8,081 nt of DNA from Bacteroidales bacterium (GCA_030635465.1 DAOVYU010000028.1:1-8081), one strand, 5' to 3'. Shown: positions 1-7,690, counted from the stretch's first letter. Program-made: numbers and translations. Notes: generated by a model from the sequence alone, not told the origin.

Positions 1-110
1 ATACTCCTTCACGAATATTATGCCAGCAAAGGTAAATATTTAGTAGTGAACTAGATTGCATAGAGGAAATAAAATTAATGGGAGCATATTGCAGGATAGT
101 GAACACTAGT

Positions 111-126
111 TGTTCGCCCACGAACA
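111..126. terminator. Possible small hairpin between gene ends
   Basis: A perfect 6-bp inverted repeat, TGTTCG/CGAACA, surrounds a 4-base loop (CCCA). It lies 42 bases beyond the stop of the minus-strand gene at 168. There is no clear T-run on either side, and a competing 5-bp pairing (GAACA at 101-105 with TGTTC at 111-115) overlaps it. The position after a gene end suits a terminator, but the stem is short, so this is only a weak suggestion. Confidence 0.2.
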
Positions 127-167
127 TAATAAAATAAGAAAAAGGGGGAAACTAACTTATTATGATA

Positions 168-788
168 CTAATTACAAGCACTTTTGTAAGCATCAACTTC
201 CTGAAAGATTAATCCAATGGCCTGATCACTTATATCCTTTGTAAAAGAGGCATTTGTCCGAACAGTATTACAAACAATCCATGCATCACAATCCTGGCGA
301 TCATTTAAATGGACTTGAGCTGAAGCTAGTGCATAAATCAAATTTGTGATATAACTTTTCGTATTTTTTTCTGTGGCCATTTCGAGAACTACAATGGTTT
401 CAGAAATATTTTTATTTTCATCAAGCAACATTATATAACCCAAACATAAAAGCTCATCCCCAGTTAAAGAAGTTAATTCAAGGCTTTCGTAAGCCACACC
501 ATACTTTCTACCTAAAAACATTTTATAAGTATCTGCATTGGCTGTACTTTTTTCATTCCATTTCAAAGCATTTATAACCGCTGCCTTTTCACCAAGGTTA
601 ATATTTTCATCCATCAGATAAAATGCTATTTTACCATCAACTACACCCTGAGATTCGGCATATTGAACTGTTTCATTAAACTGATATGCTTCATAAAACG
701 AAGCTTTAATCAGAGGAGATGCTGCAAAAATACTGCTACAAGTAAATGTTATCAATACTGCTATAAGAACTGAACTTAACTTTTTCAT
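168..788 (-). CDS. Exported protein of unknown function (206 aa)
   Basis: I do not recognise the family. The protein begins with a typical Sec signal peptide: Lys2-Lys3, a hydrophobic stretch at about residues 7-16, then a likely signal peptidase I cut after Ala22 (SIFA-AS). There is no lipobox cysteine after the cut, because Cys17 lies inside the signal, so a periplasmic or secreted soluble protein is expected. The mature part has four cysteines (115, 167, 173, 205), an even number that would allow two disulfides. It appears mostly alpha-helical; segments such as ITNLIYALASAQVHL resemble helical-repeat (TPR/Sel1-like) helices, but no clear repeat register can be shown. The start at 788 is supported by the signal peptide and by a promoter-like box just upstream. 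It lies on the same strand as the synthase-phosphorylase gene, 124 bases downstream, but has its own -7 box and so need not be co-transcribed. Confidence 0.75.
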   Translation of the reverse strand: MKKLSSVLIAVLITFTCSSIFAASPLIKASFYEAYQFNETVQYAESQGVVDGKIAFYLMDENINLGEKAAVINALKWNEKSTANADTYKMFLGRKYGVAYESLELTSLTGDELLCLGYIMLLDENKNISETIVVLEMATEKNTKSYITNLIYALASAQVHLNDRQDCDAWIVCNTVRTNASFTKDISDQAIGLIFQEVDAYKSACN

Positions 789-810
789 GATAAATTATTT
801 AATGATGAAA

Positions 811-842
811 CAAAGATAAACAAATCTGACTTATTGATCAGA
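811..842 (-). promoter_or_regulatory. Bacteroidota-type promoter for the 206-aa gene
   Basis: Read on the minus strand, 818-811 is TATCTTTG, a perfect match to the Bacteroidota -7 consensus TAnnTTTG. The expected -33 TTTG position, 20 bp further upstream (842-839), reads TCTG, one mismatch. Transcription would start only about 15-20 bases before the ATG at 788. A small inverted repeat (TCTGA at 825-829, TCAGA at 838-842) overlaps the spacer and -33 element and could be an operator, though 5-bp arms are easily found by chance. Confidence 0.5.
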
Positions 843-912
843 CAGTTTTATCCTACTAAATAGTTGCTTAACAAATATATTAAATTAAGAATATTGCAAT
901 GGAAATAATTTA

Positions 913-3900
913 TTACACCCACTTAACCAAATCAAAATCCTGCCGGTGAGCCAAAAATTCAGATTTAGGGAAAATACGAAACGCAAAATTATACATGCCT
1001 GACATATTTAAAGTGAGTTTACCCGAATAAGTTGCTTTTGTACCTGAGCTATTTGTCAATTTTAATTCCTCCACATGAGAAATTTCTTTTTCACCATCGT
1101 CTTTATTCTGGCCGATTACTATATCAATTCCAATATTTTTTGCCGGTATATGATTTGTATTCAGCTGTATTTCAACATCAAATTGATCCCCAAGACTCAT
1201 CGGGCTACTTGAAGAATCAGGTAATCGCACCGAAACAACCTCCAATTGATCCCATTTCCCTGTAATTTCCTCTTTCCAATTACTGATCTTTTCAGCCATT
1301 TCGAAATGATTCGACCTGATCATTTTACTTCGTTCAAATAATTTACCGTAAAACTTATCATAATAATCATCCAACATTCTTTTCATGGTATAATGAGGCG
1401 CAATATTGGCGATGGTATTTTTAATATGTGATACCCACTTTTGAGAAACCCCTTGTTCATCCTTTTCAAAATATATAGGTAAAATTTCATCTTCTAATAT
1501 CTGGTAAATGGTTTCTGCATCCAGTTCATCCTGAAAAGCCTGATTACCATAAGTACGAGCTTCCTGAATAGCCCATCCTGCATTTGGTGTATAACCTTCG
1601 GCCCACCATCCATCCAACACACTGAAATTCATAACACCATTCATCACAAAGTATTCTCCACTGGTTCCAGAAGCTTCAAGCGGACGGGTTGGTGTATTTA
1701 GCCAGATATCAACCCCGGATACCAATTGTCTTCCAACATTCATATCATAATTTTCAAGGAAAATCACTTTCCCCAGAAATTGGGGCATCTTTGATATTTC
1801 AACTACACGTTTAATTAAATCTTGTCCGGGTTTATCATTTGGATGGGCTTTTCCTGCAAAAACGAATCTTAAAGGTTTTTCAGGATTATTGAGCATTTCC
1901 GACAATCGATCAAGGTTACTAAACAATAAGTGAGCCCGTTTATAAGTGGCAAATCTTCTGGCAAAACCAATGTATAAAGCATTCTCATCAATATGCTCAA
2001 GTGTGTTAAAAATAATCTTAGGATTTTCTTGTCGCAGTGTAAGATCTTCCTGCAATTTATCGATCAAAAATTTTACAAAATTCAATTTTGCTTTTTTTCG
2101 CTCTTGCCACAATTCATGATCAGATACATTGTAAATTTTGTTCCAATATTCCGGGTTAGACTGCTGTTCATAAAGTTCCTTACCAAGCTTCGTCTGGTAA
2201 AAGTCCTGCCAGCCAGCTGTAGCCCATGTTGGAAAATGAACCCCATTTGTAACATGACCAATAAATAACTCATTAGCAAAATAAGACGGATAAAGATCTT
2301 TAAACATATCCCGGGTAACTTCACCGTGTAATTTACTCACTCCATTCATTTCCTGCGAAAGGTTAGCTGCCAGCACACTCATGGAGAATTTTTCATTGGT
2401 ATTCCCTTTATGATATCTACCCAGGTTCATAAAATCTTCCCAGGAAATATTCAACCGGTCGGCATAATGGGGCACATAGGTTCTTAAAACATCTTCATTG
2501 AAAGTATCATGTCCTGCTGGCACTGGTGTATGCGTTGTAAATAAAGAAGTAGAGCGAATTATTTCATAAGCTGTTCCTAACTCTATTCCCAGATCTTCTA
2601 CCAACCTCCTCAAACGCTCTAAACCTGCAAATGCAGCATGTCCTTCATTAAGATGATAGACTGCTGGCTTTATCCGGATAGCATTCAATAACCGGATACC
2701 ACCCACACCAAGCAGCAATTCTTGTTTAAAACGATTGATCCAGTCACCTCCATAAAGATGGTGTGTAATTGACCGATCCTCTTCCGTATTTTCATGCATA
2801 TCCGCATCCAATAAATACAATGGTATCCTGCCAACCTGTATTTTCCACACCCTTGCTGTGAGATTTCTACCTGGTAAAGCCATATCAATTTTTACCCAAT
2901 TCCCGTTTTCATCATATACCGGAATAAGTGGTAGTTCTCTGAAATTCTGAGGTAAAGATTCCGCAATCTGGTCACCAAAAATTGACATACTTTGTTTAAA
3001 GTAACCATACCGGTATAGTAATCCAACAGCAACTAAATTCTTATTCGAATCACTGGCTTGCTTTAAGTAATCACCCGCTAATATTCCCAATCCACCCGAA
3101 TAAATTTTAACTGATTCGTGCAAGCCATATTCCATACTAAAATAAGCTACCTGTTCAGCAGGCTTGTGCTCCGACTCAGCCATGTACGACTTAAATGAAT
3201 CATACACCATCTCCATAATAGCCATAAAATTTTCATCCTGGCGCATCTCTTCCAGCTTTTCGAAAGAAAGCTTATTTAATAAGGTAACTGGATTTTGCCC
3301 GGATATTTTCCATAGTTCTTCATCGACAGATTTGAATAACTCAGTAGCTTTGTAATTCCACGACCACCAAAGATTCATTGACATTTCCCGTAAAGGAATT
3401 AATTCCTTTGGGATTTTGGCTTCTACATAGATCTTTTTCCACTCTGGTTTATCAAGTTTTCCATTTCCCAGAATTGTATATTCAATTGACTGCTTACTTT
3501 TAAACAAATCCGCTCGCTCTTCAACCTTTTGTTGAGCTAGAGTATAAGCTTCACGGTATTTATCCGATAATTTATCCCAATGTAACTGCGTCGATATATC
3601 ATAAGCTTCGGATGCAGCTGCTTTCAGTTGTTCCTTATTGGCAGTAGCAAAATAATTAAGTTCATCAGCAATTTCATCAACAACTGAATCATAATTATCT
3701 TCTGTTCTTTCAGCTGTAATTACAGCATGATGGCGCACACTACAATTGGATCTCACCCACAAACCAAATCCTGCAAGTGAAGTTGTTATGGTCGGAATAC
3801 GAAAAGCAATACTTTCTAATGGTGTATAACCCCATGGCTCATAATAAGAAGGAAAAATCGTAAGATCAAATCCACTTAACAACTGGTAATAATCCATGTT

Positions 3901-5154
3901 AAATATGCCATCCTTACCATTCAAATATACGGGTACAAAAAGGACCTTCACATTATCATCAACTGAATTATTTAAGTTGTTTTCTTTAACTCTTTTCAAT
4001 ACCGGATCATGGATTCTGTCATACAAAACATGTGTTGCATATTCATTTACAACCGGATGCTTAAAATCAGCTTTGCCAGTTAAATCCTGGATATCCTTTC
4101 GTGGACCAGCATGACTTGAAGGAACAGCAACCACAGCTACAACTTGCTTATTTATCTTTTTGTTTTTATTCAGTTTGCTCAGGGCATCTAAATAAATATC
4201 CAAACCTTTGTTTCTGAATTCATAACGGCCACTGGTCAACACTAGCAGAGCATCTTTTTCAATGCGCTGATTCAGCAAAGCTTCAGTAACATTGATAATC
4301 TTATCACGTGCTTGCTTACGCTGATTTTGGTTTTCATCTGCTTCCGGATAAAAGGCATCTGTAAATCCATTGGGTGTCACCACATCCACCTCATTTTTAA
4401 GCAAATATTTGCATTCGCTCGCAGTTAAATCACTAACTGTTGTAAAACAATCCGCCTCTTTAGCTGCATTGTATTCAAGCGAATATTTAGAAGCAACTCC
4501 CAGCTGCTTTGCCATTTCAACAGGATTAACTTGCTCAAGATCTTTGTAAAGCGGGATATTATTCCCTGCGATTGATCTGCCAAGGCTGGTAGCATGCGTT
4601 GTAAAAACCGTTCCGATTTGAGGTGTTTTATCCTTTAAATAGAGAACGCCCGATCCAGTCATCCACTCATGGAAATGAGCAATTATTTTATCATTGGCTG
4701 ATAAATGAAAATTGTAAAAACTTTCGATGACCCTACCTGCAGCATATCCAAATAATGCGGGTTCTACATAATCCCATCCTCCGGTTAATGAATCCAACTG
4801 ATAAGTTTCCCAGAAGTTGGCAAATATCTTATCCTTTTTAACAAAAAAAGGTGTGAAATCAACCAGAACAGCTACCGGTTTACCGGGTATATTCCACCGG
4901 CCAATACGTATTCTTAAACCTTGATTTTCTGCATTATCTTTCCAAGACTTATAAAGTAATCTATCTTCAATAAAATCAGGATTATTAATGGTTTCTTTCC
5001 AAACATCCGGGCCTATAAAAATATATTGGTCATCTAAATTATTAGCCATGGATTGGTATTTTGAAGAAAGTACTGTGTAAATACCCCCAACTTTATTACA
5101 CACTTCCCAGCTAATCTCAAATAAATAATCGGGTTTTATATGTTTAACAGTCAT
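913..5154 (-). CDS. Glycogen synthase (GT3) / alpha-glucan phosphorylase fusion
   Basis: This cytoplasmic 1413-residue protein joins two opposing glycogen enzymes. Residues 1-550 are a eukaryote-like GT3 glycogen synthase, expected to extend alpha-1,4-glucan from UDP-glucose. Visible motifs are EISWEVCNKVGGIYTV (13-28), HEW at 162-164, THATSLGR around His187, GRYEFRNKG with Arg310 and Lys316, and the E-x7-E pair Glu439/Glu447 in EPWGYTPLE. The arginine cluster used by yeast synthase for glucose-6-phosphate control is not evident. After a linker, DUF3417 starts near 578 (NLWWSWN, Trp596). The short-form phosphorylase (GT35, TIGR02094 type) follows from Ala670: AYFSMEYGLHES, GGLG at 687-690, THTPVPAGHD with His875, TNGVH with Asn970, RRFATYKR (1066-1073), and EASGTSG (1160-1166). 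A C-terminal beta-rich tail ends HRQDFDLVKWV. The PLP-binding lysine of the PROSITE-type motif EASGxxxMK is Tyr1168 here. The frame is unbroken and both halves look full length. The synthase assignment is firm; phosphorylase activity is uncertain. Confidence 0.93.
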   Translation of the reverse strand: MTVKHIKPDYLFEISWEVCNKVGGIYTVLSSKYQSMANNLDDQYIFIGPDVWKETINNPDFIEDRLLYKSWKDNAENQGLRIRIGRWNIPGKPVAVLVDFTPFFVKKDKIFANFWETYQLDSLTGGWDYVEPALFGYAAGRVIESFYNFHLSANDKIIAHFHEWMTGSGVLYLKDKTPQIGTVFTTHATSLGRSIAGNNIPLYKDLEQVNPVEMAKQLGVASKYSLEYNAAKEADCFTTVSDLTASECKYLLKNEVDVVTPNGFTDAFYPEADENQNQRKQARDKIINVTEALLNQRIEKDALLVLTSGRYEFRNKGLDIYLDALSKLNKNKKINKQVVAVVAVPSSHAGPRKDIQDLTGKADFKHPVVNEYATHVLYDRIHDPVLKRVKENNLNNSVDDNVKVLFVPVYLNGKDGIFNMDYYQLLSGFDLTIFPSYYEPWGYTPLESIAFRIPTITTSLAGFGLWVRSNCSVRHHAVITAERTEDNYDSVVDEIADELNYFATANKEQLKAAASEAYDISTQLHWDKLSDKYREAYTLAQQKVEERADLFKSKQSIEYTILGNGKLDKPEWKKIYVEAKIPKELIPLREMSMNLWWSWNYKATELFKSVDEELWKISGQNPVTLLNKLSFEKLEEMRQDENFMAIMEMVYDSFKSYMAESEHKPAEQVAYFSMEYGLHESVKIYSGGLGILAGDYLKQASDSNKNLVAVGLLYRYGYFKQSMSIFGDQIAESLPQNFRELPLIPVYDENGNWVKIDMALPGRNLTARVWKIQVGRIPLYLLDADMHENTEEDRSITHHLYGGDWINRFKQELLLGVGGIRLLNAIRIKPAVYHLNEGHAAFAGLERLRRLVEDLGIELGTAYEIIRSTSLFTTHTPVPAGHDTFNEDVLRTYVPHYADRLNISWEDFMNLGRYHKGNTNEKFSMSVLAANLSQEMNGVSKLHGEVTRDMFKDLYPSYFANELFIGHVTNGVHFPTWATAGWQDFYQTKLGKELYEQQSNPEYWNKIYNVSDHELWQERKKAKLNFVKFLIDKLQEDLTLRQENPKIIFNTLEHIDENALYIGFARRFATYKRAHLLFSNLDRLSEMLNNPEKPLRFVFAGKAHPNDKPGQDLIKRVVEISKMPQFLGKVIFLENYDMNVGRQLVSGVDIWLNTPTRPLEASGTSGEYFVMNGVMNFSVLDGWWAEGYTPNAGWAIQEARTYGNQAFQDELDAETIYQILEDEILPIYFEKDEQGVSQKWVSHIKNTIANIAPHYTMKRMLDDYYDKFYGKLFERSKMIRSNHFEMAEKISNWKEEITGKWDQLEVVSVRLPDSSSSPMSLGDQFDVEIQLNTNHIPAKNIGIDIVIGQNKDDGEKEISHVEELKLTNSSGTKATYSGKLTLNMSGMYNFAFRIFPKSEFLAHRQDFDLVKWV
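1615..1677 (-). other. Altered PLP site in phosphorylase half (Lys to Tyr1168)
   Basis: This stretch encodes residues 1160-1180, the segment that holds pyridoxal phosphate in glycogen phosphorylases. The family pattern is E-A-[SC]-G-x-[GS]-x-M-K-x-x-[LM]-N, with Lys as the Schiff-base residue (Lys680 in rabbit muscle enzyme). Here it reads EASGTSGEYFVMN with no insertion or deletion, so the lysine column falls on Tyr1168 (codon TAC, plus-strand 1651-1653). From memory, related Bacteroidota proteins read SGEKAVMN, which would mean Lys-Ala changed to Tyr-Phe. Glu1160, Ser1162 and Gly1163 match rabbit Glu672, Ser674 and Gly675 and are kept. Confidence 0.85.
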
Positions 5155-5373
5155 TTGAGTTCTATATATAAGTTAAATGTTATTCGTTTCTCGGTTATAA
5201 AAAAATAAAAAAAGTCTGTAAGAATAAATTAAATATGGATTATATCATTTATTAAACTAAAATTCTTCATTAATTGGTTACTATAACCATTAAGTCAAAC
5301 CTTTGTTTACCTTTCATTAACCTTATACAACTTTACTATTCTGGTATTCTATTACCTGAATTAAAAAGAGGTG

Positions 5374-5405
5374 CAAATATATCTGGTTAATTTATGACAA
5401 CCAAA
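5374..5405 (-). promoter_or_regulatory. Bacteroidota-type promoter for the glycogen fusion gene
   Basis: On the minus strand, 5405-5402 reads TTTG and 5381-5374 reads TATATTTG. Both match the Bacteroidota primary-sigma consensus (TTTG and TAnnTTTG) exactly, and the 20-bp spacer is in the usual 19-21 range. A start site about 7 bases beyond the -7 box, near 5367, would give a leader of roughly 210 bases before the ATG at 5154. The -33 box lies inside the left arm of an 11-bp inverted repeat, so a bound regulator could block it. Confidence 0.6.
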
Positions 5406-5457
5406 ACAGATTTATTAACAATTCATAAATAAATTATTTACCTGGTTGTTTTGGTTG
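5398..5457. repeat. 11-bp perfect inverted repeat, possible operator
   Basis: CAACCAAAACA at 5398-5408 is the exact reverse complement of TGTTTTGGTTG at 5447-5457, with 38 bases between the arms. The left arm contains the predicted -33 element of the fusion gene's promoter. The right arm lies about 90 bases upstream of the divergent gene at 5545. Widely spaced arms suit two half-sites for a DNA-binding regulator better than a transcript hairpin, but no regulator gene is in view. The match is longer than expected by chance for a region this size, though not decisively so. Confidence 0.4.
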
Positions 5458-5544
5458 CACAATAAATTGTTAAATTTACCGGATTAATTTCAATTTAATG
5501 GCTAGTATTTCTTAGGGATAGTATCAAAAATTAAACTTACAAAT

Positions 5545-6144
5545 ATGGATATTGAATTTTCAAGTAAGCTTCAAAAATTACTTCAGGAAAACAAAATTGC
5601 CGAATGCATTGAAATTGCAGAAGACGAATTGATACAGCAACCAAAAACTGATTTTCGCAAAATTATTGGCAGGGATGATTTATTGAAACAAGTAAAAAAA
5701 TTAAATAAATGGACTGGAAAGTTTTTTAAATCAGCCAATAAAAAAATATATGTAAAAAGTGTATGTACTGAAATGATCAGAATGGATATAAACCCTGATA
5801 ATTGGTACCTCGATATTTTCGCGTACGATAATTATGGTGGAGACAGTAATTTTGATTGGCTTGGAGAATGGCAGCACGAAAACCCAGATAAGGAAAGTTT
5901 TACTATAAAAGGGTTTGAAGATATCCAGGAAGTATTTAAAAATTTTAAAGAAGACAATAAATCCAAAGATGAAACACTCTCAATATCAGCCAAACTTTGT
6001 GAGATATTGGTAATATTACGATTGTTCGAATTATTTGAAGCAACACATAATTTAGCTCTAGAAAAAGAAAAAAAATGGATCAGGATTCCGCTTATTGTCA
6101 AAGCTGACGGAAATGAATTAATATATCGTCTAAAAACAGAATAA
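5545..6144 (+). CDS. Hypothetical cytoplasmic protein (199 aa)
   Basis: I do not recognise this family. There is no signal peptide, no membrane segment and no lipobox, so the protein should be cytoplasmic. The N-terminal 35 residues look like a helical hairpin (QKLLQENKIAECIEIAEDEL), as in small helical-repeat or adaptor folds. Residues 84-110 are aromatic and acidic (NWYLDIFAYDNYGG, then DWLGEW), with Trp87, Trp105 and Trp109, and probably form a beta core. The C-terminal part has a hydrophobic helix (about 147-165) and a final strand (IRIPLIVKADG). This overall shape resembles short stand-alone bacterial proteins often left as DUFs; some immunity proteins look similar, but nothing in the neighbourhood (no toxin gene) supports that. 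The start at 5545 has an A-rich leader, normal for Bacteroidota. The gene is divergent from the glycogen fusion gene and may share its control region. Confidence 0.75.
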   Translation: MDIEFSSKLQKLLQENKIAECIEIAEDELIQQPKTDFRKIIGRDDLLKQVKKLNKWTGKFFKSANKKIYVKSVCTEMIRMDINPDNWYLDIFAYDNYGGDSNFDWLGEWQHENPDKESFTIKGFEDIQEVFKNFKEDNKSKDETLSISAKLCEILVILRLFELFEATHNLALEKEKKWIRIPLIVKADGNELIYRLKTE

Positions 6145-6335
6145 TAAAACTCCAATGATATAAATATCACGCAACCTTTTTAAATCCTTCTGCATCTTTA
6201 AAACAGTTATACAGATAAAACGCCTATAAAAAACCTTTACAAGTCCGTAATTATTTTATATTTTTTAACAAATCAAATATGAAATCATTTGTATTTCATT
6301 TTCCGGTTTTAAATACTGATAATAATCCTTTTTCT

Positions 6336-6354
6336 AAGATTCACTCAGAATCTT
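6336..6354 (+). terminator. Possible hairpin upstream of porU
   Basis: AAGATTC (6336-6342) and GAATCTT (6348-6354) form a perfect 7-bp stem with a 5-base loop (ACTCA), followed by a pyrimidine- and T-rich stretch (TCTCATTAATTTT). It could end transcripts from the 199-aa gene, although it lies about 190 bases beyond that stop codon, or it could sit in the porU leader. Only two of the seven pairs are G-C, so stability is low. Confidence 0.25.
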
Positions 6355-6436
6355 TCTCATTAATTTTAGTTAGACAATAAAATACAGATATGAATAGATT
6401 TATACCCTTGTTTTATTGTTAACTAAATAATTTAAA

Positions 6437-7690
6437 ATGAAAAACATCAGGTTATTTTCAGGAGTCATAGTCCTCCTGTTTGCAGCCAATGCAGTATTGG
6501 CGCAAAATTCAATTCTATCATCAGGCAATTGGTACAAAATTGCAGTGGAAAACACAGGAATCCATCAGATTACTTACGAGGATCTTGAAAGTTACGGAAT
6601 CGATCCCAGCCAGGTCAATCCCAAGCTCATCCGCCTATATGGCAATGGTAATGGTATGTTGCCCGAAGACAATGACGAGTTTAGGTATGATGATCTGCAG
6701 GAAAATTCAATTTTTGTTTATGGGGAAGATGATGAAATATTTGATCCGGATGATTATATCCTGTTTTATGGCGAAAGCCCGACTGAGTGGAATTTGAATA
6801 CTGAAAGTGGATTGTTTGAGCATGAAGTTAATTTGTACACTGATTACACATATTACTTCATCGCAACCGATTTGGGTGAAGGTAAAAGGATTGAAACACA
6901 ATTCTCAAGCATCATCCCTCCTACCTACACATCCACCAGTTTTAATGATTACATCTATCATGAAATGGAACTGGAAAACCTAATTCATAGTGGAAAAAAA
7001 TGGTATGGTGAACGATTTGAAGAAACAACAGAGTATACTTTTCCAATTATTTTTCCTAACCTCATTATAACTTCAGCCATAAATCTGCATGTTAGTGCTG
7101 CTGCAAGATCAGAAGTTTCAAGTCTCATGGTGATTAGCATAGACAATGAGCCCATTGATACACTTACATTCTTTCCCGTAAACTTTTCAAATATTAATTC
7201 TGACTATGCGAAAAATAAGGAGCTTACAACATGGTTTAATGTGAATGATCCTGATTTTGAATTTAAGTTTAATTATAATCAACCTAATGATTCTGCAGTT
7301 GCCTGGCTTGATTATTTTACACTTAATGCAAAAAGAAATAATATTTTTGAAACCGGGCAAATGAAATTCATAGATATAGAATCTGCAGAGCCTGGTAAGG
7401 TTACATTGTTCCAAATCACATCCACAAATGATGTAAGTATTTGGAACATCTCCGATCCATTAAATCCAACTTCCATAGATTATTTTTACTCAAATGGCTC
7501 AGTAGAATTTACTCTTGAAACTGACAGTTTGCTTGAATTTACTGTTTTTGATGAAAGTCAATTTTATACACCCCAATTTGAAAATACTGTTGCCAATCAA
7601 AACTTACATGCCATTGAACCTCCTGATATGGTCATTATCACTCACGAGGATTTTTTGTCCGAAGTACAGCAACTGGCAGAATTCAGATAA
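6437..7690 (+). CDS. porU: PorU-like T9SS sortase, N-terminal part, ends at premature stop
   Basis: PorU is the outer-membrane-associated C25-family peptidase that removes the C-terminal sorting domain from type IX secretion cargo and helps attach it to the cell surface, working with PorV. This frame encodes 417 residues. It opens with a clear signal peptide (MKNIRLFSG, hydrophobic core, cut near VLA-QN at about residue 22). The mature N-terminus has the typical PorU opening (SGNWYKIAVENTGIHQITYEDL, about 29-50) and the YGNGNGMLPE and DDYILFYGES segments. Beta-rich N-terminal domains follow. The C25 domain begins near residue 397 (PPDMVIITHEDFL) and is cut after Arg417 by TAA. Full PorU proteins are well over 1000 residues, and the catalytic His and Cys lie far beyond this point, so the product as read cannot be an active sortase. 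The same frame continues PorU-like after the stop. The start at 6437 is fixed by the signal peptide; no good promoter was found upstream. Confidence 0.85.
   Translation: MKNIRLFSGVIVLLFAANAVLAQNSILSSGNWYKIAVENTGIHQITYEDLESYGIDPSQVNPKLIRLYGNGNGMLPEDNDEFRYDDLQENSIFVYGEDDEIFDPDDYILFYGESPTEWNLNTESGLFEHEVNLYTDYTYYFIATDLGEGKRIETQFSSIIPPTYTSTSFNDYIYHEMELENLIHSGKKWYGERFEETTEYTFPIIFPNLIITSAINLHVSAAARSEVSSLMVISIDNEPIDTLTFFPVNFSNINSDYAKNKELTTWFNVNDPDFEFKFNYNQPNDSAVAWLDYFTLNAKRNNIFETGQMKFIDIESAEPGKVTLFQITSTNDVSIWNISDPLNPTSIDYFYSNGSVEFTLETDSLLEFTVFDESQFYTPQFENTVANQNLHAIEPPDMVIITHEDFLSEVQQLAEFR

Larger units (their letters stand above)
5155..5544. other. 390-bp divergent intergenic region
   Basis: This AT-rich region separates the start of the minus-strand fusion gene from the start of the plus-strand 199-aa gene. 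It holds a strong minus-strand promoter candidate (5374-5405) and an 11-bp inverted repeat (5398-5408 and 5447-5457). For the plus-strand gene only a weak match was found: TTTG at 5450-5453 and TAAATTTA at 5471-5478, spaced 17 bp and with one mismatch in the -7 box. I see no small open frame, RNA gene or recognisable riboswitch in the remainder (5155-5370), which would be the leader of the fusion mRNA. Confidence 0.6.

Noticed and set aside
1..54. Possible C-terminal tail of a plus-strand gene (frame 1, ILHEYYASKGKYLVVN, then TAG at 52-54)
   Set aside because: Only 17 codons are visible, and a minus-strand frame starting at ATG 61-59 is also open to the window edge, so neither can be called.
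2685..2888. Small open frame of 67 aa on the minus strand, with similar ones at 2082-2324 and on the plus strand at 1032-1265, 1993-2268, 3164-3355 and 3896-4114
   Set aside because: All lie inside the synthase-phosphorylase gene in other frames, have no recognisable domains, and look like chance shadows of it.
6156..6169. Hairpin TGATA/TATCA just after the 199-aa gene, near a T-run
   Set aside because: The stem is only 5 bp with a single G-C pair, too weak to call a terminator.
5832..6170. Minus-strand 112-aa open frame
   Set aside because: It overlaps the better-supported 199-aa plus-strand gene and has low-complexity Ser/Phe/Asn-rich composition typical of an antisense shadow.
6279..6299. 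7-bp inverted repeat ATGAAAT/ATTTCAT in the gap before porU
   Set aside because: The segment is very AT-rich with several competing pairings (such as ACAAAT/ATTTGT), so it is easily due to chance.
6403..6410. TACCCTTG as a -7 box for porU
   Set aside because: It has one mismatch to TAnnTTTG, and no TTTG lies 19-21 bp upstream.
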